Positions 22,158 through 33,500 are shown, numbered from the stretch's first letter. The stretch: 64,000 bases of DNA from Hirudinaria manillensis (GCA_034509925.1 CM067526.1:4343501-4407500); one strand, 5' to 3'. Translations and numbers: made by a program. The notes: a model not told the origin generated them from the letters alone.

Positions 22158-22781
22158 GTTTTTGGAGGACACGGCTTCGATTATCTGTTGACTTGGAGTG
22201 ATTCCAGTGGACCCAAACCATTTCTTGTTCCGTTACCAATCATTGGAGTTGAATCTGCCACCGTGATGTTTCTAGTGCTACTTTCTGAGTAACGCGACAG
22301 ATGGATGGAGATGTTGGAAAACCTATCAAGGTTAGATTTTTGTAAGGCTTTTGAAACAGACTGATAGCAGTGATCTCATGCTGGATATTGAGAATTCTTG
22401 ATGGAAATATGTCTTTGCTATAGAGGATACTCTCCACGAATAATCGATTCTGGCTCTAACAAATGCTTGATGAATGTTTCGAGATGTTCGAAGGTCAAAT
22501 CGGATTTGTCAGCGTCGTTTTGGTTGGTTTCTTCATGGCGCAACGATGGAAGATAAGCTACATCTCCGGAGAGAATTGCGACTCCGCGACTTTATTACCA
22601 TGCAGCTGGATTGATTGAAGTTGAATGAGCAGTTAGGAAAGTTTTTGTCCGCTTCTAAGGCCTGCTCTCTAGGCCAAATAAGCATTGTAAGGTTTTTCAA
22701 TAAATCTACAGTTGATGATTTGTCGAAATCTTTAAAATAATCCAAGTGAGTGACATTAACCTGTGAAGGCTTCTTAACTAT

Positions 22782-23078
22782 TGTTGGATCCCTAGATCCA
22801 ATAAATTGAATAATATTTAAAATTATATTGCCGATTAATTATTTTAATAATTAATTAAATTTAGTGGCAATATAATTTGAGAATTAAATTGGTGCTATTC
22901 AGACTCTTTGGTTATGTACATTTGACAAATGGATTTATATCGGAAAGTAGAGCGAGAGTAATAGAAACAGCAGATTTCAAGACTTAATCAATTAAGCATT
23001 TTACATCTTCCAAGCCATCTGACAACTTTCAATAAACCTGACCTTCTATAATTAGTTTGAGGACCCCGGGTTATTACA
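22782..23078 (+). repeat. 5' LTR of element 1
   Basis: It starts TGTTGGATCC and ends GGGTTATTACA. It contains a terminal inverted repeat TTGGATC-CCTA-GATCCAA and a long palindromic stretch bounded by TTATATTGCC and GGCAATATAA. The AATAAA signal lies about 50 bases from the end. The same layout is present in all LTRs of the family. Confidence 0.9.
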
Positions 23079-23159
23079 TTGGTGTCAGGAGTTGGATTTA
23101 GAGTTAAAGGGTGTCCAAAAGTAACTAAGGTAGAAGCTTGTTTAATTGAAAAGTGAAGG

Positions 23160-24518
23160 ATGCCGAAGTACTTGGATGAATTGTACGTGCCTCGATTGAG
23201 ACAAGAATTGAGAGATCGTGGCCTGGATTGGAAAGGCACGAAAGCTGAGATACGAGAGCGACTTGGGACATGGCTGACAGAGAATGGCCATGACCCAGAG
23301 GAATACGAATTCGAGAATCCATCCCATAAAAAAATGGAAGAATTTCTTGATTTTATGAAAAAGTCCGTAGATGAGTTGAGGAGGAGTATTAGGGGCGATT
23401 TGAAAAACACAGCGATTCCATGTCAGGATGTCTCGCTGGTTTCGGGTGAAAACTCTACCGAGAAGAGTCCTGTTGGTTCTTTTGAATTCGAGTCCGAATA
23501 TAGTAAGTGGCGGAGAAAGTTTGTAGAGAACTCTAGGAGGACTATTAGGGGCGATTTGGAAAACACAGCGATTCCATGTCAGGATGTCTCGCTGGTTTCG
23601 GGTGAAAACTCTACTGAGAAGAGTCCTGTTGGTTCTTTTGAATTCGAGTCCGAATATAGTAAGTGGCGGAGAAAGTTTGTAGAGAACTCTAGGAGGACTA
23701 TTAGGCGCGATTTGGAAAACACAGCGATTCCGCGTCAGGATGCCTCTTTGGTTTCTGGTGGAAACTCTACTGAGAAGAGTTCTGATGTTCCAAGTACCGT
23801 TTCTGGCAGCATTGGGATGGAGTCATTAGAAGGCACATCCAACCACAGTGCGTGCGTGTCTCCAGAAACTCTGTGCGTGATGGCAGACTTAGAGAACTCG
23901 ACGTTAGAGCCCATAGAGTTACCAGATCAGGTCGAGTCGTCGGCAGGGCTCGGGGAGCTCACGGAGGTGTTAGTGGAGCAAGTGGAGCTTTCGGAGGAGC
24001 CCGTAGGTTTGCCGGTGGATCATGTGGAGTTATTGGTGCAGCCGGAGGAATTACTGATGAGTCACGTGGAGTTGCCGGTGGAGCGCACGGATTTGATGGT
24101 GGAACAAGTAGAGTCTACAGAACAGCCCATGGATTTACCAGCGGATGTTTCGGCTCCATTGGAAATAACAGAAGGGAGTGCTCGGAATTTCAGGAGAGTG
24201 CCTAGCAAGGAAAATGGAGCAGGTGATCCTGTAGAGAGTCTGAGATCTGGCGACATGGTGGAGCAGGAGGTTGAGCATAGAAATGGCGATGTTCCACGAC
24301 TGAAACTTGTGGGACGTAGAAGTAAAAGGGGGGAAACAGAAATCCCAGAAGATGGCAAAGCAAATGGATCTGGGATTTGCAGCCATGAGATTGTTGGAAG
24401 ATCGGATATTATTCCTAGAGTAAAAATGAAAATGGGAATAGATGTCTGTTCGGGACGAACAGATTTAAGGAGGGGGCAGTGTTGGATCCCTAGATCCAAT
24501 AAATTGAATAATATTTAA
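23160..24518 (+). CDS. SAP-domain ORF of LTR element 1 (452 aa)
   Basis: The ATG lies 81 nt after the 5' LTR, as in elements 2 and 4. Residues about 3-42 form a SAP-like motif (YVPRLRQELRDRGLDWKGTK followed by AEIRERLGTWL), a fold that usually binds AT-rich DNA. Next come an acidic helical stretch (residues about 50-75) and a 52-residue repeat (two full units plus a third partial, DNA period 156 bp). A long acidic region of short VEL/EEP/DLP-type repeats follows (about 255-330), then a basic tail (RLKLVGRRSKR, PRVKMKMG). No capsid major-homology region, CCHC knuckle or catalytic domain is visible. The frame runs through the polypurine tract and stops 39 nt inside the 3' LTR. It is probably a Gag-derived protein, but this is uncertain. 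Confidence 0.75.
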   Translation: MPKYLDELYVPRLRQELRDRGLDWKGTKAEIRERLGTWLTENGHDPEEYEFENPSHKKMEEFLDFMKKSVDELRRSIRGDLKNTAIPCQDVSLVSGENSTEKSPVGSFEFESEYSKWRRKFVENSRRTIRGDLENTAIPCQDVSLVSGENSTEKSPVGSFEFESEYSKWRRKFVENSRRTIRRDLENTAIPRQDASLVSGGNSTEKSSDVPSTVSGSIGMESLEGTSNHSACVSPETLCVMADLENSTLEPIELPDQVESSAGLGELTEVLVEQVELSEEPVGLPVDHVELLVQPEELLMSHVELPVERTDLMVEQVESTEQPMDLPADVSAPLEITEGSARNFRRVPSKENGAGDPVESLRSGDMVEQEVEHRNGDVPRLKLVGRRSKRGETEIPEDGKANGSGICSHEIVGRSDIIPRVKMKMGIDVCSGRTDLRRGQCWIPRSNKLNNI

Positions 24519-24776
24519 AATTATATTGCCGATTAATTATTTTAATAATTAATTAAATTTAGTGGCAATATAATTTGAGAATTAAATTGGTGCTATTCAG
24601 ACTCTTTGGTTATGTACATTTGACAAATGGATTTATATCGGAAAGTAGAGCGAGAGTAATAGAAACAGCAGATTTCAAGACTTAATCAATTAAGCATTTT
24701 ACATCTTCCAAGCCATCTGACAACTTTCAATAAACCTGACCTTCTATAATTAGTTTGAGGACCCCGGGTTATTACA
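24480..24776 (+). repeat. 3' LTR of element 1
   Basis: By eye it is identical to the 5' LTR, including the subfamily marks TACATTTGACAAATG and ACTTAATCAATTAAGC. Confidence 0.9.
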
Positions 24777-25184
24777 CTATGTTGGAAGGGTCCAGGCAGC
24801 GCCGGCATGCCGAGAATCACCAGTAACTGGTTTGATAAGAAATTGAGGAATGTGATGAAAATTGATATCCTCTTTGTTCGGACATCTTGTTAATTGCCAT
24901 AAGCATTCTTCTTAGCATGAATGAAATTGATCCGTCTGGTTGTTAGTCCTTATCATGAATGAGTTTTTGATAGGTTATTTGTTAAAAAAGGCATGTCCTG
25001 ATGGAACGACAGTCGTGCACAGAAATGATATTACTCATGTCATATTCCAGAAAATCATAGGCATAATCGTTAAAATCTTGAAAAGGCATTAAAGCATATC
25101 GTAACGAATTTTAATTGAAATTAAATTATTTGAAAATCAAGATATAAAATCATAAATTGCGTAATTATTGACTAATTAAACAGG

Positions 25185-25270
25185 TATTTATAAGTGTATC
25201 AAACAAGACGGATTATTTCTTCCTTTTCAACATTTTGGTTATAACGTCATCGCAGCTATGCTTACGTCTA
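25185..25270 (-). promoter_or_regulatory. TATA/CRE-like module of L2
   Basis: On the minus strand: ACGTAAGCATAGCTGCGATG then ACGTTATAACC (25267-25240), and TATAAATA at 25185-25192. After subtracting the LTR element, the distance to the L2 start codon is about 1.0 kb, as in L3 and L4. The LTR insertion has moved the module 2 kb away, which may disturb L2 expression. Confidence 0.5.
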
Positions 25271-25805
25271 CAAAAAGTATATGGATTTATTATTGAACTA
25301 TTAATCATATTCACATTACAATTGTCATTGTAGATCGGTAATGTAATAATATTTATCATTTCCAAACAAAATTAGGGACACAAAATTTTAATTAAAGTAT
25401 GCCAAACATCCCCGCCTATGAGTTGAATTTTGTCTCTTGATTCTCCGACATTCGGGAAGAGCCATACATAAGATACAAGAGTATCCGATAATACCTAGAC
25501 GTAACAGTAACAGATCTTACAATATCTCAAAATTTTGGTGCTCTTTTGTTGTGAACTATCAGTGCAACTTGTAAAAGTGCATAACTAATATTGCCTCAAC
25601 AGGTTGAAATTTATTAAATCATGTGATTGATTGATTGATTGTCTTTTTCAAAGACAGCTATATTTGAAAACAATGCTTTACACAATCTTCAGTTTCTTAG
25701 GTATTAATGTATTATACATTTTGTAATTTACATATATTAAACTTATATAAGATAATATATTATACATTTTTCAATTGATTTTACACTTATTATGCTTGGA
25801 ATATA

Positions 25806-26420
25806 GAATGGAGACGCTTTGAAGAGCAGTCGTTGCGAAGAGCTGTCATTGGAGATGGAAAGGGGTACAGCGTCGGAGCAAGAGGGCCAAGAGATTCTTC
25901 GCTGTAGAGGGGGGAGTAAGGGGACTCATCGGGAAGTCTACCTACACATTACTGAGAGAAATCGGTCTAACCAGCAGAGCTAGGTCGAAATCCATGGTGA
26001 AGATGTCTAGGGCTGCTGAAGTGGCGTCGCAATGGATATGGACAAAGAGGGACGCAAAGTAGTCTTCCACAGCGTATCCACACCATCCAATCTAAAGCTC
26101 AACAAGCTCAACCAATTGGAAGTCTCCAGGTTTACCTCCCCTCCCCCCCCTCCCCCCCGAAAAGTCGGCGCAAATGACAGCTATTTAAGCTGCGTACCTG
26201 CGCTCCGCCAGCAGTTCGAGTTCGGTTTCGGGTGCGAGAGTTGTAGTGTGCAAAGGTTGCGTGGTAAGGCGGTAGTCTTGTATGCGTGTTATATGAAGAA
26301 GAACGAGAGGGAGAAGGCAGGTATGCAGAAAACGACCGACAGGAACACCCGCCTGATCAAAGGGTGTGGCCCAGCCTCGGAGAACGTCAGAGGTATAAAG
26401 GGTCGAAACGTTTGCAGATG
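25806..26420 (+). mobile_element. R2-like LINE, 3' end with tail and UTR
   Basis: Plus-strand codons give GLIGKSTYTLLREIGLTSRA, then MVKMSRAAEVASQWIWTKRD ending at TAG near 26062. This is the usual C-terminus of this LINE class. The following 350 bp share ACCGACAGG..CACCCG..CTGATCA with the LINE 3' UTR at 7.93-8.0 kb. Upstream, FEEQSLRRAVIG is a remnant of the endonuclease region. 5'-truncated and inactive. Confidence 0.75.
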
Positions 26421-26459
26421 GGGTAACTTCTCTGAGGATTCTTGTCGGCGTTCGTCCAG

Positions 26460-26925
26460 AGTATTAATTTTTTATACAAACAAAAAATTAAACAATTAAT
26501 CCGTTTTTAAAATCTTGTCATGAATTTTTATGAGAATTATCTTCAGCTATGGTCTGTTACAATGTCATGTAAATAATTTTTGGCAAAAGTAAAACGCATC
26601 TTTTTTACGAACGTTCAAAAGACATGGGTAACATTTTTTGGGCACTAATGTTAAGGACAAGCATGCGAAACAAACAGATTTTTGTGAATTATAATTGCAA
26701 TATTATATACGACAACATATAAAATGCTATCATATCAAATATAATATAAACATTACATGTATTTATTGTAACATAAAACTTTAATTTTTCTTTAATAAAT
26801 AAATAAATAAATTAGTAATCAACTATTTATAGTTTAGATTTTCGTTTATTTCAAAATAAGGATTTTATAACTCTCTGTGTGGTTATTATGATATTGTAAA
26901 AATAACATTGCATCCATTGTATTAC
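26460..26925. other. AT-rich spacer
   Basis: I see no gene, promoter module or recognisable repeat here. It separates the R2-like LINE end from LTR element 2. Confidence 0.4.
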
Positions 26926-26929
26926 ATAC

Positions 26930-28720
26930 TGTTGGATCCCTAGATCCAATAAATTGAATAATATTTAAAATTATATTGCCGATTAATTATTTTAATAATT
27001 AATTAAATTTAGTGGCAATATAATTTGAGAATTAAATTGGTGCTATTCAGACTCTTTGGTTATGTACCTTTGACAAATGGATTTATATCGGAAAGTGGAG
27101 CGAGAGTTAGAGAAATAGCAGATTTCAAGACTTGGACATTTGAGCATTGTGCATCTTTCAAGCCATCTGACAACTTTCAATAAACCTGACCTTCTATAAT
27201 TAGTTTGAGGACCCCGGGTTATTACATTGGTGTCAGGAGTGGGATTTAGAGTTAAAGGGTATCCAAAAGTAACTAAAGTAGAAGCTTGTTTAGTTGAAAA
27301 GTGAACGATGCCGAAGTACTTGGATGAATTGTACGTGCCTCGATTGAGACAAGAATTGAGAGAGCGTGGCCTGGATTGGAAAGGCACGAAAGCTGAGATG
27401 CGAGAGCGACTTGGGACATGGCTGACAGAGAATGGCCATGACCCAGAGGAATACGAATTCGAGAATCCATCCCATAAAAAGATGGATGAATTTCTTGATT
27501 TTATGAAAAAGTCCGTAGATGAGATGAGGGAATGTATTAGGAGTATTAGGGGTGATTTGAAAAACAGAGCGGTTCCATGCCAGGATGTCTCGTTGGCTTC
27601 GGGTGAAGACTCTGCCGAGAAGAGTCCTGTTGGTTCTTTTGAGGAGAGCAAAGTGGTGCTTCCATCTTGCGAAGAACAAGGAGAGGAACTCTGCAAAAAG
27701 GTTACCAACGAGGAACAAATCATGTCCGTTGTTCCAGGTACCGTTTCTGGCAGCGTTGGGATGGAGTCATTAGAGGGCACATCCAACCACAGTGCGTGTG
27801 TGTCTCCAGAAGCTCTGTGCGTGATGGCAGACTTAGGGAACTCGACGTTGGAGCCCATAGAGTTACCAGATCAGGTCGAGTCGTCAGCAGGGCCCAGAGA
27901 GCTCACGGAGGTTTTAGTGGAGCAAGTGGGGCTTTCGGAGGAGCCTGTGGGATTGCCGGTGGATCATGTGGAGTTGTTGGTGCAGCTCGAGGAGTTACTG
28001 ATGAGTCACGTGGAGTTGCCGGTGGAGCACACGGATTTGATGGTGGAACAAGTAGAGTCTACAGAACAGCCCATGGATTTACCAGCGGATGTTTCGGCTC
28101 CATTGGAAATAACAGAAGGGAGTGCTCGGGATTTCAGGAGAGTGCCTAGCATGGAAAGTGGAGCAGGTGATCCTGAGGAGAGTCTGGGATCTGGCGACAT
28201 CGTGGAGCAGGAGAGTGTGCATAGAAATGGCGATGTTCCGCGGCTGAAACTTGCGGGACGCAGAAGTAAAAGGGAGGAGACAGAAATCCCAGAAGATGAC
28301 AAAGCAAATGGATCTGGGATTTGCAGCCATGAGATTGTTGGAAGATCGGATCCTATTCCGAGAGTAAAAATGAAAATGGGAATAGATGTCTGTTCGGGAC
28401 GAACAGATTTAAGGAGGGGGCAGTGTTGGATCCCTAGATCCAATAAATTGAATAATATTTAAAATTATATTGCCGATTAATTATTTTAATAATTAATTAA
28501 ATTTAGTGGCAATATAATTTGAGAATTAAATTGGTGCTATTCAGACTCTTTGGTTATGTACCTTTGACAAATGGATTTATATCGGAAAGTGGAGCGAGAG
28601 TTAGAGAAATAGCAGATTTCAAGACTTGGACATTTGAGCATTGTGCATCTTTCAAGCCATCTGACAACTTTCAATAAACCTGACCTTCTATAATTAGTTT
28701 GAGGACCCCGGGTTATTACA
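26930..28720 (+). mobile_element. Complete non-autonomous LTR element 2 (SAP-type)
   Basis: LTRs 26930-27226 and 28424-28720, 297 bp each, appear identical. The target duplication ATAC is at 26926-26929 and 28721-28724. The primer site TGGTGTCAGGAGTGGGAT is the best match in the window to a tRNA-Leu 3' end. The polypurine tract abuts the 3' LTR. This element belongs to a slightly different LTR subfamily from element 1 (CTTGGACATTTGAGC where element 1 has CTTAATCAATTAAGC). Confidence 0.93.
27308..28462 (+). CDS. SAP-domain ORF of LTR element 2 (384 aa)
   Basis: It has the same architecture as the element 1 ORF but without the 52-residue tandem duplication. The order is a SAP-like N-terminus (residues about 3-42), an acidic helical stretch (SHKKMDEFLDFMKKSVDEM), a central cysteine-containing segment (LPSCEEQGEELCKK), acidic VEL/EEP-type repeats and a basic tail. 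The frame is intact and the stop lies 39 nt into the 3' LTR. It probably represents the basic form of the protein. Confidence 0.75.
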   Translation: MPKYLDELYVPRLRQELRERGLDWKGTKAEMRERLGTWLTENGHDPEEYEFENPSHKKMDEFLDFMKKSVDEMRECIRSIRGDLKNRAVPCQDVSLASGEDSAEKSPVGSFEESKVVLPSCEEQGEELCKKVTNEEQIMSVVPGTVSGSVGMESLEGTSNHSACVSPEALCVMADLGNSTLEPIELPDQVESSAGPRELTEVLVEQVGLSEEPVGLPVDHVELLVQLEELLMSHVELPVEHTDLMVEQVESTEQPMDLPADVSAPLEITEGSARDFRRVPSMESGAGDPEESLGSGDIVEQESVHRNGDVPRLKLAGRRSKREETEIPEDDKANGSGICSHEIVGRSDPIPRVKMKMGIDVCSGRTDLRRGQCWIPRSNKLNNI

Positions 28721-29039
28721 ATACTATAAAATATGCAAACCTGAGTTGAGAACATAACGGCCCATAAATGTAAAAAAAAAGAAAAGATGAAAATAAAGAA
28801 TGTTAAAGCTTTTAACTGTACAATGATTATAAACTATAATTAGTGATGTAACTAGGTTTTTTGACAACGAAAATGAGTGATTTTGTCTTGTAAGTGTTGC
28901 TAAATTGTCACGTCTATTTGATTATGTTTGACACCAAATAGTCAATATTTATTTACGAATAATAAAGTGGAAAATATAAATTTTAGTTAAATATGTACAA
29001 ACTATTAATTTTAAAACAGTTAAAATTGGTAAAGCCCTC

Positions 29040-29745
29040 CTGCGTGGCTTTATTTTTTATCAAATTAAAAACGTCTTTATTTTCTCAAGTTACCCATCAG
29101 CTCAGTTTCAAGCTTTCAAAATCGTTGAATGCCGCATTTTTCGGCAGATCTCGTTGTCTAACCGATCACATGCTTGCATCACACCAGACTTGCAATTCCA
29201 TCGCTCCAGCTTCGCCCTGAACTGTCTTGAACATGATGCAGGGGCGCTTCTTTAAATTGTCTAGGAAACCCTTGCTCGCCTTGATTTCCAGGATGTGCAT
29301 CTGCTCGGCCAGTTTTATCGCCTTCTCCTTGATCAGATTGCCACTGACAGGCAGATGTCCTTTTGCTTGCGTCAGCTTCAAGCGTTTCGATGGAACTCCA
29401 GCTTTGATTGCCGCCTCGATTGTATTTTTTTTACTGGGAATGCTTTTCACGGTGGTTCTCTTAACTTCGACGCCCCATTTCTTGCTAATCTTCCTGGCCA
29501 GCCTGGAATGATTCGGTTCCTTCTTCACGACACCGATGATCTCCTTCTCCTTCAGTATAAAACCTGTTTGATTTAGTTTCTGACATTTGCTATTCTTCAC
29601 TCCAATACGCAATTCTCACATAAATTCTCGACATTCCCTTTCATTCCTATTTATACTCCCAGTCAAAATTTTGTCGGGACCGAGCAAAAGTGGCATAATA
29701 GCGAGAGTTTCATAGTAAATGGTTGGCATAGTGGCGAGATTTGCC
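29040..29745 (-). mobile_element. Tigger/pogo element remnant, larger copy
   Basis: It has the same ends as the remnants in L0 and L1 introns: right end near 29745 with CTCGCCACTATGCC on the minus strand, and the repeated GTCGGGACCGAGCAAAAG. It keeps a much longer part of the transposase N-terminus than the other two. It lies left of L3, outside any gene model. Confidence 0.65.
29166..29612 (-). pseudogene. Tigger transposase N-terminus (Psq/CENP-B HTH), 148 codons
   Basis: The open frame contains a Psq-like helix-turn-helix (LKEKEIIGVVKKEPNHSRLA, RKISKKWGVEVKRTT) followed by a CENP-B-type HTH (LPVSGNLIKEKAIKLAEQM, KGFLDNLKKRPCIMFKTVQG). After GEAGAMELQVW the frame ends, and the DDE domain that should follow (about 200 residues) is absent. 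The uninterrupted DNA-binding half without a catalytic half is the reason to note it. Confidence 0.6.
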
Positions 29746-29769
29746 TCTAAATCTAATTTTAACTTGTAA

Positions 29770-30430
29770 CTTTAATTTTATGACCTAATACGTTTAACTT
29801 TATGTCAACCAGCTTTCCGTTGCGGTATTTTGAAACAAACTTGTTGTTCAAATTATTCGATGTTTTTAAGAAAAAATTGAATTGAAAATATCTGTTGTAA
29901 TTAAAAACATGGCAAATATAGTAAAAACGAAACAATTTTTAAAATGAGGCTCAGAAGAAAATGCAAGGTAAAGAGTGAAAATAAAATTTGTTGGACTTTT
30001 AAATGTTTCTAAAACGTGCATGAAAGTGCTAATTATGTGTATCACTGTTTTTGCGAGGTCTCATACTGATTCTGAACTGATTCCTTCTTTTCACCAATTG
30101 AGTCATCTAATTAGGGTGATCGAAAGGAAGAACCATCCAATCAATCTTGCTGCTACGAAGCATCCCGAAATCTATTCCAAGCAAAACAGAGATATGAATT
30201 TTATAATTGAAATAAGATTGGCGAGTGACCTACAGGTGACAAATTCATGCGAAACCAATTGACATTTAATGAAATGAATGGAAAAAAGCATGGAAATATA
30301 AAAGGAAACCTGGTCATCATCTTCTCGAACGACGTTCTCAGATTAAGACAAAATGGCGCGAAGCATTCGGAATTCTTCTTAACTCCGATTATCTGTTAAA
30401 ATGCATATTTTAATTCCTAGCTTTTGGGCC
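29770..30430. repeat. 3'-flank block of L3
   Basis: This copy of the block described at 2880-3690 and 18745-19520 lies between the Tigger remnant and exon E of L3. It has no conserved ORF. Confidence 0.6.
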
Positions 30431-30591
30431 TTCAAGTTTCACATCTTGGAGTTGCTTTGTTAATTTCATCCTGTGGTTACTTCTGTCGACGTTGTTGATT
30501 TCGTCGATATTGTTGAGGGTATTAGGAGTCACCATTGATCTTTTCTCGTTCTTTGCATTTCTTTCTGCTTCACATCTAGTTTCATAATCGT

Positions 30592-33500
30592 TCAAAGCCG
30601 GCCGGCTATGAAGTTGGACTTATTGATTTGGGTCAATGTTTCTATGTAGCCGCTTGTATCAACTAGATATTTATCCATGTCCATGGTTGTCTGGGTCGGT
30701 GTTACGATCAGCTTAGGCATACCGCTATAGGGTCTCCACACACATGCCTTCAAATGCGTCGTAAAATGAACGTATCTTTTTTTAACTTTATCATTATTTG
30801 ATATTGTTGTAATCCTGGATATAGATAATTAACGAATAATTAAAATTATATTTCGAATTAATTAAATTAATAGTTAGTTGATATTTAGGGTACTCATAGA
30901 CTTTGGTTAGATTTGGTTATGTACCTTGACAAATCATGTAATGTAGATACAGAGCGGGAGAGCGAGATTGATGGAAGCAGATACCAGGACATAGACAAAT
31001 GGGCATTGAATATCTTCTAAGCCATCTCAACACTTTCAATAAACCTTCCATAATTAGTATGAGGACACCGGGTTATTACATCGGTGTCGTGATTGCGATC
31101 TAGTGTTGAAGGGGAATCCAATTGCAACTAAGGTAGAGGCTTTATTACTCAAAAGTGAAAGATGGCTAAATTTTTGGAAGAATTGACTATGCCCGGACTT
31201 AGATATAAGTTGAATCAACAAAACCTGAACCCAACAGATCTAATAGGCGAGTTGCAAGAGCGACTTGGGGCATGGCTGACGGAGAATGGTTATGACCCAG
31301 AAGAATAGATATTCAAGGGCCCACCATCAGACAGCACGATTGCTTTCCAATGTCAAATCAGGAACAAGCGTATGCCTGAATTGAAAAATATCGATAAAGC
31401 TAGAAATCGAAGTACAGTAGTTCCGTGCCTCGTTGGTCTCGGGTGGAAATTATATCTAGAAGAGTTCTGATGGAAGCACTTTTGAGGAGAGCAAAGTGAT
31501 ACTTTCATGATGGGAGGGAAAAGGATAAGAACTCTGCGAAAAGGGTTTCAAAGAAGAAGGAATCAGATCCGTGGTTACGGATACAGTTTCTGGCAGCATT
31601 GAGATGGAATCATTAGAAGGCATATCCGACCATAGTGCAAGCGTTTTTCCATAAACTCTATTGGTGATGGCAAACTCAGAAGACTCACCATCGGAGCCCA
31701 TGGACCCAGATCAGGTCGAATTATCAACAGAGCCCTAAGAGCTCACGGAGTTGATGCTGGAGCAAGTGGAGATTTCGGAAGAGCCCGTGGATTTACCAGT
31801 AGAGTTCATGGAATCAGTTAAACCAGTAGAACCTTCAGATGTTTTCAGCTCCATTAGAGATAACAGAGGGGAACGCTCAGGATTTTAGAAATGATGGGAG
31901 ACTACCTAGCATGGCAAGTGGAGCGAATGAGCCTGTAGAAAATTCGAGATCTGGTGACAAGATAGAACCAGAAAAAGAGCCTGGAAGTGGCGATGTTCCA
32001 CCACTCAAAGTTACAGGACAGAGGAACAAAAGAGAGAAAACGGGAATATCAGACGAGGGCAAAACAAAAGGATCTGTGATTCTGAACCAAGAGATTGTCA
32101 AGAAACAATCGGATCGTATTCCTAGAGTGAAAATGAAAATGGAATGGAGGTCTATTCGGGACGAACAGATTTAAGGAGGGGGCAGTGTTGGATCCCTGGA
32201 TCTAGATAATTAAAGATTAATTAAAATTATTTGGCAAAGTAATTAAATTATTAGTTAATTAATGTTTATAGTACTATTCAGAGTCTTCGTTTAGACTTGG
32301 TTATGAACCTTGACAAATCATGTAATCTAGAAACAGAACGGGAGAGCGAGAGTGATGGAAACAGCAGATTCCAGGATCTCGACAATTGGGCATTGAATAT
32401 CTTCCAAGTCATCTGAACACTTTCAATAAACCTGAACTTCCATAATTAGTTTGAGGACCCCGGGTATTACAATCTATTCAGAATAGACACCTGCGTGGGT
32501 CGGAATTTTTTGTCTATGCCCGGCCAGTCCCGCTCCCATATTTATCAATCCCGCATGCCCCCCCCCCCCCTGCAAAATGTGAAGGTCAGTCACGAGCCGC
32601 CCCGACCCGCCACCTACAATTTAAGGGCCCGGCCCGGCATGCCTCCTACCATTTAAAAACACGGTCCGCATATGTCCTCTCGAATTGTGCATCCATCCTG
32701 TACAAGATCTTAATAATAACACTATGCTATATAAGTCGGATATGCTAAATCATGTTTAAAAGTTGAAATGTTTAAAAGAACTACGAAACTTTATTATTAT
32801 AATGCAATAATAACACTGCATCTATTCTTTCTGGAGTTAAATTGGCTCTCCCTTCGCTATAATCGTAACCGGCATTGCCGAAATTCGCTAGCACAGTTTG
32901 TTGCCGGTATTGAAACAATTTCTTCGCCAGCCGAGAGAGCGATGGCGCGATGCCAATAAAAATTTAGCATACCTGACAACTGTTCGCATTCGGAGGGTTG
33001 AGAGCGTAGCACTGGAGTGGAGGGATTAGATGCTCAGGCACGACCATCGGACATTCCTGGTTAGATGGTCCTAATACTGTACATCTCTTACCTACGGGAT
33101 TCTGTGGAATAACGTCTATAGCAAGTTCAAAGGTCCAAGTTATAGTCCTGATGATTTGGTATGTGCTAGTGTTGACGTCCATTAATGCCAGGTACGTGTA
33201 GAATTTCTGTTTTCTGTATACAAACTCCAGAGATGGTTCATTCGTCGCTGATTCGTCTGTGCACCAAGGACACTATTGATATCAAAGTTAAATTTATTCT
33301 AAGATATATTCGCAACAACTTTTTTTTTAATTTAGAACTGAAAATCCGAAGATTGCGGATCTATGAAAATAGATGGACCACTGGCAATCAGCTGCGACCT
33401 CATTCGTTGACGATCACATTAAAAATACTTGTTTAATAATAAAATATCATCATCAGGACATCAGAGATTTTTTGAGGCGACATCTCGAGAAGCTCGACAA

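Larger units (their letters stand above)
22782..24776 (+). mobile_element. Complete non-autonomous LTR element 1 (SAP-type)
   Basis: 5' LTR 22782-23078 and 3' LTR 24480-24776 are each 297 bp and look identical, so the insertion is recent. The 4-bp duplication CTAT is at 22778-22781 and 24777-24780. The primer site starts one base after the 5' LTR with TGGTGTCAGGAGTTGGAT, complementary to the 3' end of tRNA-Leu plus CCA. The polypurine tract AAGGAGGGGGCAG (24467-24479) abuts the 3' LTR. One ORF fills the interior. There is no protease, reverse transcriptase, RNase H or integrase, so mobilisation must come from a partner element. It sits between the L2 promoter module and exon A. Confidence 0.93.

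Noticed and set aside
25240-25270. Upstream element read as a terminal coding exon (RKHSCDDVITK and a lysine-rich end after an AG acceptor)
   Set aside because: It is open in several copies, but L7 has an in-frame stop, L5 loses the stop and L4 loses the start. Substitutions fall in first and second codon positions too. A promoter element fits better, though a decayed exon is not excluded.
23852-28149. Long overlapping plus-strand frames rich in Gly/Ala/Arg inside the LTR elements (23852-24205, 27667-28149, 35023-35505) and antisense frames there
   Set aside because: They lie in shifted frames over the repetitive GC-richer part of the SAP-type ORF and are preserved only because the elements are nearly identical.
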